Source of the DNA: CAYGZM01 sp964354365
Lineage (GTDB): Bacteria > Planctomycetota > Phycisphaerae > Sedimentisphaerales > Anaerobacaceae
Assembly (NCBI GenBank): GCA_964354365.1
Contig: CAYGZM010000027.1
Location: forward strand, 1-34,710
Direction: 5' to 3'
Length of the DNA stretch: 34,710 bases
A program made the position numbers and the translations under genes. The notes beneath the pieces were generated by a model that did no database searches, was not told where the DNA came from, and saw only the letters and a list, made by a program, of their open reading frames with translations. Positions 20,924 to 29,683 of the stretch are shown here, in pieces; within the stretch, counting starts at the first letter, position 1, and every line of letters starts with the position of its first letter.

Positions 20924-22891
20924 ATGGAATGGCTGACGCCTTGGACAGGTCTTGGCGCCGCGGCAGTGGCAGTGCCGCTGCTGCTGCTGCTGTACTTCCT
21001 GAAGCTCAAGCGCCGCGAACGGATCGTATCGAGCACGCTGCTTTGGAAGCGGGCGGTGCAGGACCTGCAGGTCAATGCCCCGTTCCAAAGGCTCAGACGA
21101 AATATCCTGCTGTTTTTGCAGTTGCTGATGCTGCTGGCGCTTCTATTTGCGATTGCCGGTCCGATTTTGTCGTTGACGTCGGGCCGTGCGCGGCGGTATG
21201 TGCTGTTGATAGACCGCTCGGCGAGTATGAGCGCCACCGATGTACAGCCGAGCCGGCTTGACGAGGCCAAGAGGCAGGCCGGAGTATTCGTTGAATCGCT
21301 TCGCGGGGAGTCGTTCTTTTCTCTGCAGGGCGCCCGCGACGAGACAATGGTGATCGCCTTCGATAATCACGCCAAGGTTATGTGCAACTTCACGTCCGAC
21401 AAGCATCAATTGATCTTGGCCATCGACCGGATAGCCGCCGGCGACGGCGACTCGTCGTTGGGCGAAGCGATTATGGTCGCTCAGGCCTTTTCGCAGGCGC
21501 CGGGCGATGAGCCGGCAAACCAGGGCAGCCAGGAAACGGCGAAGCTGATGCTGTTCAGCGACGGGCGGATCGGCGATCTGGATCAGATTATGGTCAATAC
21601 CGACGAATTGACGTTTCAGTGCATTGGCGAATCCGGCAGGAACGTGGGCGTAACGGCCATGCGGGCGCGCCGATCTTACGAGAACCCTGATGATGTAGAG
21701 GTCTTTGCGACGGTCGCGAATTACGGCGACGAGGCGGTGACGGCGGACGTACAGTTGAGCGTCAACGACGACGCCCGTGCGGTGAAGTCGGTGACTATTC
21801 CAGCGGGAGAGAGCAGCGGGGGGGCGGATGCCAGCGGTCCGGGCAGAGTGGCGGTGAATTTTTCACTTTCGTACGCCGAGGCCGGGGTGCTGAGCGTTCG
21901 ACAGCTACAGACGGATTCCTTGGCGAGCGACGATGCGGCGTGGTCGATTCTGGCGCCTCCCAAGAGGTTGTCGGTTCTGCTCGTTACCGAGGGCAACACG
22001 GTGCTCGAATCGGCGTTTCGAGCCTGTTCGGTGGCCGGGCTTAACATAGTGACGCCAAGCGAATTCGATTCGAACGACCTTACGAGCTTCAGCGTGGAGG
22101 AGCGTTATGACGTGGTTGTGCTTGATAATCATCTGCCGGCAAAAACGCCCAAGTGCCGGTATCTGGTTTTCGGGCGGCCGCCGGGCGACATCGACGTGAA
22201 CGTGCCGCAAGAGCTTGAGAACCAGGCGATTGTGGACTGGAGGCCGAAGCACGCGGTGCTGAAATACGTCAGCCTGACGAATCTTTTTGCTCAGAAATGT
22301 TACAAGATGGACCTGCCCCGCGATGCGGAGGTGCTTGCGGAGTTCAATGAGTCGCCGGCGATGGCGCTTCTGCGGAGAAACGGGAGCGTCTTTCTCCTTG
22401 TCGGGTTCGACGTTCTAAAGAGCACGTGGCCGTTTGAGCCGAGCTTTGTGCTGTTCTGCTACAACGCCGTCAACTTCCTTGGGATACAGGTTGGGCAGAA
22501 TGAGAACGCGAATCTGGAGGTTGGGGAGCCTATTGTCATCGACGGGCTTGCCGCCGATTTGCCGGCCCGCATAGAGGGGCCGGGCTTGCCTGATATGGAG
22601 ATCAAGGCGAGTTCGTCCGGCTCAATTCGTTTTCCGGGGACGGAGCGCGTCGGGATTTACGGCGTCAAGGCGGCGGAACAGCCGGGAAGGCTTTTTGCGG
22701 TCAATCTGCTTGATGAGTTTGAAAGCAACATTGAGCCTCAGCGTGAGATTGTGGTTTCGGGCCAGCAGGTCCTGGCTCAGGAAGGGGCGCTCAGCCGGTC
22801 GAACCTGCCGCTGTGGCCGTTTCTCGTGGGGGCCGTTTTGTTCCTTGCGTGTGCGGAGTGGCTGGTATATAATGGCAAAGTGAGAATCTGA
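20924..22891 (+). CDS. BatA-like membrane protein with VWA domain
   Basis: The first 85 residues are the BatA-type N-terminal domain: a helix at 10-26 (GAAAVAVPLLLLLYFLK), a short basic loop, STLLWKRAVQDLQVNAPFQRLRRN, and a second helix (ILLFLQLLMLLALLFAIAGP). A VWA domain follows with MIDAS motif DRSASMSATD near residue 96 and LMLFSDGRIGDLDQIMVN near 210. A long periplasmic beta-rich part comes next with a GATase/Rossmann-like segment (RLSVLLVTEGNTVLESAFRA), and a closing helix near 630-648 (PFLVGAVLFLACAEWLV). It is the type of protein that acts with MoxR and DUF58 proteins. The 655-aa length is typical of planctomycete versions. Confidence 0.88.
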   Translation: MEWLTPWTGLGAAAVAVPLLLLLYFLKLKRRERIVSSTLLWKRAVQDLQVNAPFQRLRRNILLFLQLLMLLALLFAIAGPILSLTSGRARRYVLLIDRSASMSATDVQPSRLDEAKRQAGVFVESLRGESFFSLQGARDETMVIAFDNHAKVMCNFTSDKHQLILAIDRIAAGDGDSSLGEAIMVAQAFSQAPGDEPANQGSQETAKLMLFSDGRIGDLDQIMVNTDELTFQCIGESGRNVGVTAMRARRSYENPDDVEVFATVANYGDEAVTADVQLSVNDDARAVKSVTIPAGESSGGADASGPGRVAVNFSLSYAEAGVLSVRQLQTDSLASDDAAWSILAPPKRLSVLLVTEGNTVLESAFRACSVAGLNIVTPSEFDSNDLTSFSVEERYDVVVLDNHLPAKTPKCRYLVFGRPPGDIDVNVPQELENQAIVDWRPKHAVLKYVSLTNLFAQKCYKMDLPRDAEVLAEFNESPAMALLRRNGSVFLLVGFDVLKSTWPFEPSFVLFCYNAVNFLGIQVGQNENANLEVGEPIVIDGLAADLPARIEGPGLPDMEIKASSSGSIRFPGTERVGIYGVKAAEQPGRLFAVNLLDEFESNIEPQREIVVSGQQVLAQEGALSRSNLPLWPFLVGAVLFLACAEWLVYNGKVRI

Positions 22892-22922
22892 TGAATGACC
22901 GGTGCTTACGGTGGGAGTTAAC

Positions 22923-25115
22923 ATGTTGCGTGTTTGGCCGGTTTTGTTGGTAGTTGTGATTCTGGGTCTTCCCGGGGCCGCCTCGGCGAAGGAATCGCCG
23001 TTTAACGTCGATTTTTTCTGTGGTTGGGGCGGTTACTACCGCCCGATGGAATGGACGCCGGTGGAGATTGGCATCGGGAGCACCCTCAGCGAGCCTTTCG
23101 GCGGCGCGGTGATAATGTCGGCACCGCAGGACGGCCTGAACACACTGAATATCACGCACAGATTCGTGCTGACGCCGGACTTGTATTTGCACCTGCCGCT
23201 TGTGACGAAATTTGCGTTTGCGGCAGACAGTTGCAATATGCGGCTGGTGGAGGCCGGCGGCGGGAGACCTGTCTGGGAGGAGAAGTATTACCTTTGGGGC
23301 CGGTCCACGCAGAATCGAACGCTCACCGCGGTGACCGAAAGCGATATGCTGATAGGCCACATTGGCGGCAGCCGGTTTGGCCTGCTGAGGCTGCCCACGC
23401 AGTCTTTCTGCTACTCACAGAGAAGGCAGGGCAAGGTCTATCTGGGCGACAAGCTGCCTCGAATGGTGCCGTGGGACTGGACGGGTTTTGTGAGTCTGGA
23501 TTTGCTCGTCCTTTACGATCCGGACTGGAACGAATTTAAGCCGCGGCAGCTGGAGGCCATTGCACAGTGGGTCTCCAACGGGGGCAAGCTGCTGCTGGTT
23601 ATGGGGACACATCCACTGGCGGCGACGAATCCTATCGCGCAGGTTCTTCCGGTCGAGGTTGGTCAGATAAGGCAGACAACGGTTGACTCGGCGCTGCTTG
23701 CGAGGTGGGACCTCGTACCCGGCGAGGATGAGACTGTCGCCTGCTGGCCGTTAGTGCAGAAGTCTGGGGCGCTGGTCTGCGAGGTTGAGATGGGTGATGC
23801 GAATGACTGTGTGTTCGCGACGGGGTATGCGGGCTTTGGGCGAGCGGGCGTTCTGGCCTTTGACCCTTCGACCTTGACTGAAAAGCACAGGTCGAATTCC
23901 TCGCAGTTCTGGATCGGTCGGATCCGGGCGGTGCTCGAAGACAGCGGTAATCCACAAGCCATTACGACGAGTAACCGTCGCACCGGCCCTTATGAGGTTA
24001 GCGTGGTGGAGTCTTTTCGCACGATCAAATTCGTCGGCGACGCCAACAGCACTGCAAGCAATCAGAACACAAACTATTACAAAATCGGCCTTGCCCAGGC
24101 GGCAAGCAACGCGGTTATGAACTACCTCTATAAGGGAATTCGCCCGTTGAGTATTTGGTGGGTAATTCTGCTGCTGACTGTCCTGGCTGTTCTGCTGGGA
24201 CCTCTGGACTATATCATCCTGAAGCGCAAAGACCGGCTGCCGCTGACGTGGGTGACGTGCGCATTCTGGATAGTCGTTTTCACGGTGGGGGCTTATTACG
24301 GCGTTCAATTTCTTCGCAGCGGCGACCTTGAGCTGAGAGTGGTATCAGTTCTCGACGGCATTGAGAATCATAACCCGGTCTGGTCAACGGACTACTGCGG
24401 TTTGTTCGCTCCGCGGAGCGCCGAGTACAGGCTGAAAGATCTGGGCGAGAGCCAGTGGTGGTCCGGGATTGCCCCTACGCAAGAGTCGATATGGTCTTAC
24501 CAGCGGGAAAGCAGCGCCAGGAGGATTTACTGCAGGCAGGAAGACGGTGAGAACTGGCCGATGTCTCTGCCTGTCAATATATGGACGATCCAGTGCCTGC
24601 TGAACGAGTCGGTTGTGGAGCGGCTGCCGTTCACGGCGGATGTTCAACGCCGGGGCGATGAGATCGTCGTGTCTATCTCTAATGAATCCGATGCGCCGGT
24701 TCTCAACGGTTACGTTCTGTTTGGAGACAAAAGCGGAATTCGCATAGACGGTGTTCGGCCGCACACCAGTAAAGAGTTCCGCGGCAGCTTAGGCCGTTTG
24801 GACGCGTGGCAGAGTTATGACACGGAGCGGCTGCGCAGCTCTTACTCCGGCGGCCGCTCGTCGCGCGATTCGGAGACGTTCAAACGTGAGGACGCGTTTT
24901 TCGCGCAGGGGTGCTTGCAGCGCACGCGGGCGATTGACGCCTATCTTGCGCGCGGCGCCGCGGTTGTCTGCGTGGAGTACGAGCAGGCGCCTTTGTCTTT
25001 CGGTGTCGATGCCCGTTTCTGCAAATACGACCACATTCAGCTGGCGCGTCTTGTGGTTTTTCCGAAAGAAGATGACAGGGAACCAGGAAATGATAAGAAC
25101 AGAGAATCTCAGTAA
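22923..25115 (+). CDS. exported GATase-like protein with central membrane hairpin
   Basis: I take the ATG at 22923 (730 aa): GGTGGGAG lies upstream and a clean signal peptide follows (LRVWPVLLVVVILGLPGAASAKE); another ATG at 22902 would add seven residues. The N-terminal part begins FFCGWGGYYRPMEWTPVEI and contains a GATase/ThuA-like fold without visible catalytic triad (LDLLVLYDPDWNEFKPRQLE, AIAQWVSNGGKLLLVMG). A membrane hairpin follows in the second half (LSIWWVILLLTVLAVLLGPLD, then LTWVTCAFWIVVFTVGAYYG). The C-terminal region is soluble. It is the last member of the MoxR/VWA set and overlaps the ABC ATPase start by 26 nt. No enzymatic role can be assigned. Confidence 0.8.
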   Translation: MLRVWPVLLVVVILGLPGAASAKESPFNVDFFCGWGGYYRPMEWTPVEIGIGSTLSEPFGGAVIMSAPQDGLNTLNITHRFVLTPDLYLHLPLVTKFAFAADSCNMRLVEAGGGRPVWEEKYYLWGRSTQNRTLTAVTESDMLIGHIGGSRFGLLRLPTQSFCYSQRRQGKVYLGDKLPRMVPWDWTGFVSLDLLVLYDPDWNEFKPRQLEAIAQWVSNGGKLLLVMGTHPLAATNPIAQVLPVEVGQIRQTTVDSALLARWDLVPGEDETVACWPLVQKSGALVCEVEMGDANDCVFATGYAGFGRAGVLAFDPSTLTEKHRSNSSQFWIGRIRAVLEDSGNPQAITTSNRRTGPYEVSVVESFRTIKFVGDANSTASNQNTNYYKIGLAQAASNAVMNYLYKGIRPLSIWWVILLLTVLAVLLGPLDYIILKRKDRLPLTWVTCAFWIVVFTVGAYYGVQFLRSGDLELRVVSVLDGIENHNPVWSTDYCGLFAPRSAEYRLKDLGESQWWSGIAPTQESIWSYQRESSARRIYCRQEDGENWPMSLPVNIWTIQCLLNESVVERLPFTADVQRRGDEIVVSISNESDAPVLNGYVLFGDKSGIRIDGVRPHTSKEFRGSLGRLDAWQSYDTERLRSSYSGGRSSRDSETFKREDAFFAQGCLQRTRAIDAYLARGAAVVCVEYEQAPLSFGVDARFCKYDHIQLARLVVFPKEDDREPGNDKNRESQ

Positions 25116-26016
25116 GGACTATGGTGACTTAACGGCCGTTGCGAACCTCAACCTGACAATCAATCAGGGGGATATCTTCGGGTTCATCGGGCCGAACGGT
25201 GCGGGCAAGACCACCACCATGCGCATTCTTGTCACGCTGCTGGAGCCGACACACGGGACGGCTTTTATCGACGGGCTGGATGTCCGCAAAGACGGCAAGA
25301 AGGTTCGCAGACTGGTAGGCTACATGCCTGATTTTATGGGCGTCTATGACGACCTCAAGGTATTCGAGTACCTCGAGTTTTTCGCGGCTGCTTTCGGAAT
25401 TGACCGTGGGAAGCGCAAAACCATCGTCGATGGCGTTCTGGAGCTGACCGACCTTCAATCCAAGCAGAACGCGACGGTCGATAGCCTTTCTCGTGGTATG
25501 CAGCAGCGCCTCGGCCTGGCGCGTGTTCTTATCCACGATCCGAAGGTGCTGATCCTCGACGAGCCGGCCAGCGGGCTCGACCCGCGTGCGCGCATCGAAA
25601 TCAGAGAGCTGCTGCGCGAGCTCAAGCGTATGGGCAAGACGATTATGATCTCAAGCCATATCCTGAGCGAGCTTGAGGAGATATGCGACCACGTGGGTAT
25701 TATCGAGCACGGGCGGCTTGTGTTCAGCGGGACGCTGGATGACATTCGCCCGCGTCTGGGCATTCAAAGCAAGGTCCGCGTGAAGGTGGCGAACAATCAG
25801 GATAAGGCTGTCGAGCTGCTTTCGGCTTTGCCGGAGATACGCGAGGTCCGAGCTATCAACGACTACATTTCGGTAACTTTCCACGAGGGCAGGAAAAGCG
25901 ACGGGCTTATTGCCCGCACGCTGGTCAGGGCGGATCTTGACGTTGTGTTCCTGCAGCCGGAACAGCTCAAGCTCGACGACGCATTCCTCCAGTTGACCAA
26001 GGGTATAGTTCACTAA
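25090..26016 (+). CDS. ABC transporter ATPase (ABC-2 exporter type)
   Basis: The 308-aa protein has Walker A GPNGAGKTTT near residue 34, the signature LSRGMQQRLGLA near 132, Walker B VLILDEPASGLDP near 153, and the H-loop MISSHILSELEEICDH near 187. At the position where most ATPases have the Q-loop glutamine it reads GYMPDFMGVYDDL, an Asp instead. The C-terminal 75 residues are the extra domain usual in ABC-2 exporters. I chose the ATG at 25090 (MIRTENLSKDYG); one at 25072 would add six residues. Open frame further upstream lies in the previous gene and is not real. It is the only ATPase near four ABC-2 permease genes and should power one or more of them. Confidence 0.92.
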   Translation: MIRTENLSKDYGDLTAVANLNLTINQGDIFGFIGPNGAGKTTTMRILVTLLEPTHGTAFIDGLDVRKDGKKVRRLVGYMPDFMGVYDDLKVFEYLEFFAAAFGIDRGKRKTIVDGVLELTDLQSKQNATVDSLSRGMQQRLGLARVLIHDPKVLILDEPASGLDPRARIEIRELLRELKRMGKTIMISSHILSELEEICDHVGIIEHGRLVFSGTLDDIRPRLGIQSKVRVKVANNQDKAVELLSALPEIREVRAINDYISVTFHEGRKSDGLIARTLVRADLDVVFLQPEQLKLDDAFLQLTKGIVH

Positions 26017-26065
26017 TTGCCGCGGAGGCTCGGGGCGAGGATAGTCGGCGGTATAAGAGGCGCTC

Positions 26066-27895
26066 ATGACCGGTGCAGTGACCAGCTTATGGAAATTGTT
26101 GAACCCCGCCCGGTTGACCGGTCCGCTCTTCGATAAGGAGCTGCGCGTATCAAGCCGTAGAAAGCGAAACTATGTCCTGAGGTTTGCATACGTAGCGCTG
26201 CTGACGGCTTTTGTGGCTATTGCCTGGCGCAGCATGGTGGTCTGGCAGGTCTCGACGACATTTCAGAAGTCGCGGATGGCCCTGGCGGGCAAGACCATCA
26301 CCAGCACTATCGTGGTGTTTCAATTCGCGGCGACCCAGTTGATAGCTATCATTATGCTGAGTAATTCCATCAGCGACGAGATTTACCACCAGACTCTCGG
26401 CCTGCTTATGACCACGCCAATCAGCAGCTTTCAAATCGTTATGGGAAAGCTCTGCAGCAAGCTGCTGCAGTTGGTTTTGCTGCTGGCCATCAGTCTGCCG
26501 CTGCTGGGGATTGTCCGCATCTTAGGCGGAGTGCCGTGGACGTATGTCCTATCGAGCCTTTGCATAACGCTCACGGCAGTTATCTTTGCGGGAACTCTAA
26601 GTTTGTTCTTTTCGATAGGAAACCGCCGGGCATACGTTGTCATCATCAAAACGATTGCCATGGTTGGGCTTCTATTTGGGCTGCTCCCTATGATAATAGG
26701 CCTGCTGCGGACGGCGCCAATGACGTTTATCGGGCTTCGCGTGCCGCGACCGTTTTCTTATCCGGTATTCTGGCATGCGCTGTCACATCTTAGCCCTTTT
26801 TACGCGATGTCATTCAATACAGCGCTATTGATGTCACCGAGCTTGCCCGCCGGGGTGGCCCGCTTCTATTGGCCGGCGCATTGTGCGGTAATGTTGGGGT
26901 TGTCGGGTGTGCTGATTGCTGTGTGTACGGGTACCGTGCGCAGGGTTGCACTGCGCCAGGCAACAGGACAAAGCGAGTATATTCCGAAGCGCAGGCGCCG
27001 AACGGGGGGGAAATGGCCCAGCCGGACTGCGCAAAGCGAAGATATTGGCGGTATAGTACGGCGGGTGCGCGGCTGGCCTGTCTTCTGGAAGGATGTAAGA
27101 GCGCCGTTGATTCAGGGCTTCGAAGGAAGGAACAGTATCATCGGGCTTGTAGTGACTATTGTCGCCTTGCTGGTGACTTACGGGGCCTGGGCGGGAGATG
27201 GAGACCTGGACGAGGACTTCACCCATGTTTCGTATGCCGTGATGTTCGTATCGATTGCTATGGTCTTCCATATAGTATTCTCCGCGAGCAGCATTACGTC
27301 GGAGAAGGAGTCGCGGGCCTGGCCGCTCCTGCTGGCCACTTCAATGGACGACTGGCAGATTCTGGCGGGAAAGGCCGCTGCGGTCTTCATTCGCTGCTCT
27401 GTCGTTTGGCTTCTGTTGGCCGGGCATGTAGTGGTGTTCGTCCTTGTAGGCTACATTCATCCAATCGCCATAGTTCACTTGCTTATGCTTGTGGCCTGGG
27501 TGGTCGTGTTTCTGACCAGTGCCGGGCTGTATTTCAGCGCGGGTCTGCGGCGAACGACCTCATCGGTGGTGGCGACCTTTGCGCTTGCCCTGGCGCTGTG
27601 GGTTGTTGCTCCGATGGTGTTGGGAATGATGGCGACGATCAGCCGCAGCGAGCAGATTGCCAGGATTGGTGCGTGCGCGAATCCTGTCGTGCAGGCCGTG
27701 GTTATTATGCACGGCGCCGGCGGCAGATACAATGCTCACGCGGCCCTGGCCAAGCTCAGATATGACTGGCTGGACGAGAACCTCGACGTCGGCTCGACTA
27801 CGACTGTCGTGATAGTGACTACGCTCATCTACGTTTCTTTCGGATTGTTGTTTGCGTGGCGGGCGAAGTGCCGATTTCGCCACAATATCTTTTGA
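26066..27895 (+). CDS. ABC-2 type permease, paralog 1 of 4
   Basis: The 609-aa protein has about twelve hydrophobic segments in two six-helix halves. The first half opens with TGPLFDKELRVSSRRKRNYV and has, after helix 2, EIYHQTLGLLMTTPISSFQI followed by GKLCSKLLQ. The second half opens with RRVRGWPVFWKDVRAPL and repeats the same motif (EKESRAWPLLLATSMDDWQI, then GK). This is the ABC-2 family's conserved cytoplasmic loop. It ends RAKCRFRHNIF. The ATG follows AAGAGGCG and lies 49 nt after the ATPase stop. Being first in the array, it has a different spacer from its paralogs. Exported substrate unknown. Confidence 0.9.
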   Translation: MTGAVTSLWKLLNPARLTGPLFDKELRVSSRRKRNYVLRFAYVALLTAFVAIAWRSMVVWQVSTTFQKSRMALAGKTITSTIVVFQFAATQLIAIIMLSNSISDEIYHQTLGLLMTTPISSFQIVMGKLCSKLLQLVLLLAISLPLLGIVRILGGVPWTYVLSSLCITLTAVIFAGTLSLFFSIGNRRAYVVIIKTIAMVGLLFGLLPMIIGLLRTAPMTFIGLRVPRPFSYPVFWHALSHLSPFYAMSFNTALLMSPSLPAGVARFYWPAHCAVMLGLSGVLIAVCTGTVRRVALRQATGQSEYIPKRRRRTGGKWPSRTAQSEDIGGIVRRVRGWPVFWKDVRAPLIQGFEGRNSIIGLVVTIVALLVTYGAWAGDGDLDEDFTHVSYAVMFVSIAMVFHIVFSASSITSEKESRAWPLLLATSMDDWQILAGKAAAVFIRCSVVWLLLAGHVVVFVLVGYIHPIAIVHLLMLVAWVVVFLTSAGLYFSAGLRRTTSSVVATFALALALWVVAPMVLGMMATISRSEQIARIGACANPVVQAVVIMHGAGGRYNAHAALAKLRYDWLDENLDVGSTTTVVIVTTLIYVSFGLLFAWRAKCRFRHNIF

Positions 27896-27913
27896 TTCTT
27901 CCCTGACTTGATT

Positions 27914-29665
27914 ATGACCGGCGCTTTAGCAAATGCTGTTTCGATGCTGCTGAGCCTTTCGTGGCTGACTGGGCCGATATTCGACAAGGAGCTTCGTGTA
28001 TCAAGCCGACGGCTCAGGAATAACGTGCTTCGGTTAGCCTATATAGTGTTGCTGACCGTGTTCGTGGCCGTTGCGTGGCGGATCACCGTCAACGCCGGCG
28101 GCGGCTCACCGGCATACCAGGCTTCACGCATGGCGGAAGCGGGCAAGTATATCATCACGACCATTCTCTGGTTTCAATTCGTCACCATCCCGCTCATCGC
28201 CGTGGTTATCTTAAGCACGGCAATAAACAGCGAAATATACCAGCGAACTCTGGGGGTGCTGATGACTACGCCCATCAGCAGCGTTCAAGTCGTTGTGGGG
28301 AAACTATTGAGCAAGCTGCTGCAACTGATTCTGCTGTTGGGGATAAGTCTGCCGATCCTGTCGATTGTCCGCGTTTTTGGTGGTGTGCCGTGGGACTATG
28401 TGATATCGGGTCTGTGCATTACCCTGACGGCGGCTGTTTTTGCAGGGTCGATCAGCCTGCTTCTTTCCATATACACTCGACATGCGCATTCGGTGATCGT
28501 GCGGACGATTCTCATCTGTTTTCTGTTGTATGTGGCGCCGCCTGGCGTTTTTGCCTTGCTGCGAAGGGTGTACGGAGTTGTTGGGGTGGATGCCGTTTTT
28601 CCGTATATCAATCCCCTCGTAGCTATGAGTATCCATACGGGGCAGATGCTGGCCCCTTCTTCGGTGGGTAGCGGAATGATCTGGCCGGTGCATTGCGCGA
28701 TTATGCTTGGCGGCTCGGTTTTTCTCCTGGCGGTTTCGACAGTCTCGGTGCGCAGGGTCGGCCTGCGTCAGGCTACGGGGCAGACGGGTTTGTTTTCTTC
28801 TTGGAGAGAACGGCGGGCGGCCAAACGAAACCGGCAGACAAGGGCTGCCTCGCCCGTAACTGCCGGAAAGATCAGGCGTGTAAAAGGCCCCCCGGTTATC
28901 TGGAAGGAAATGACAACCGCCTTTATCAGGCGGCGCACGTTGAGCAACATAATGGGCGCGGTAGCGGCGGGGCTCGTTTTAGTGGCCGCTTACGGGATCT
29001 GTGCCTACGAGGGAGTGCTCGGCGACAAATCAACGCACATAGGATTTGTCGTGCTGTACGTCTGCGTGGGCTTGTTTCGCACTTCCACGGTTGCCGCTAC
29101 AAGTGTAACCTCAGAGAGAGAGGCCCGGACGCTGGCGATACTGCTTGCAACGCCGCTGGAGCAAAGGCAGGTCGTCCTTGGCAAGATTTTCAGCTCGTGC
29201 CTGCAGAGCCGGGCGGTCTGGCTGCTGTTAGGTGCTCACCTTGTTCTCTTTGTCCTGGCCCGTCGCATCCATCCGGCTGCAATTGTTCCTCTGGCGGTTT
29301 TGGCAGCGGGCAGCGCTCTGATGGTTTCAGCGGTGGGAGTCGCAATTAGTTCATCCTGCCGACGTAGTGCAACGGCAGCGGCAATAAATGTGATTGTGTT
29401 TCTCTGGATGACGGTTCCACTTTGCGTTCGTCTGCCGACCGCGTTTTTCAGCCCGTTATTCTTGACAGGAGTGATCTTGAACGTTGCAGGCGGCTCAGAC
29501 GTAGCGCCGATTCCTTTCTATAGGCTTGACTACCCATTCTCGAGTGGAGCTGGGGGGCTTTTCATATCAATTGTTGCTTTGCTGGGCATAGTGACAATAT
29601 ACTTGTTCGTGGCCGGTGTCTGTATTGCCATTGCGAATACTAACCTGCGGCGCAAGATCTTTTAG
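27914..29665 (+). CDS. ABC-2 type permease, paralog 2 of 4 (most divergent)
   Basis: The 583-aa protein shares the whole layout of its neighbours: TGPIFDKELRVSSRRLRNNV, EIYQRTLGVLMTTPISSVQV, and a second-half start RRVKGPPVIWKEMTTAF. It departs in the second half: the loop reads EREARTLAILLATPLEQRQVVL rather than EKESxAWPLLLAT, and the end is NTNLRRKIF instead of RAKCRxRRNIF. The ATG at 27914 is used; a TTG six bases earlier is unlikely. It lies exactly 18 nt after the previous stop. The altered second half suggests it has drifted from the common role, or forms a heterodimer partner. Confidence 0.88.
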   Translation: MTGALANAVSMLLSLSWLTGPIFDKELRVSSRRLRNNVLRLAYIVLLTVFVAVAWRITVNAGGGSPAYQASRMAEAGKYIITTILWFQFVTIPLIAVVILSTAINSEIYQRTLGVLMTTPISSVQVVVGKLLSKLLQLILLLGISLPILSIVRVFGGVPWDYVISGLCITLTAAVFAGSISLLLSIYTRHAHSVIVRTILICFLLYVAPPGVFALLRRVYGVVGVDAVFPYINPLVAMSIHTGQMLAPSSVGSGMIWPVHCAIMLGGSVFLLAVSTVSVRRVGLRQATGQTGLFSSWRERRAAKRNRQTRAASPVTAGKIRRVKGPPVIWKEMTTAFIRRRTLSNIMGAVAAGLVLVAAYGICAYEGVLGDKSTHIGFVVLYVCVGLFRTSTVAATSVTSEREARTLAILLATPLEQRQVVLGKIFSSCLQSRAVWLLLGAHLVLFVLARRIHPAAIVPLAVLAAGSALMVSAVGVAISSSCRRSATAAAINVIVFLWMTVPLCVRLPTAFFSPLFLTGVILNVAGGSDVAPIPFYRLDYPFSSGAGGLFISIVALLGIVTIYLFVAGVCIAIANTNLRRKIF

Positions 29666-29683
29666 GTCTTGCCTGGATCGATT

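Noticed and set aside
24817..25089. upstream extension of the ABC ATPase frame
   Set aside because: The added residues are an Arg-rich out-of-frame reading of the preceding gene; ABC homology begins at MIRTENLSKDYG.
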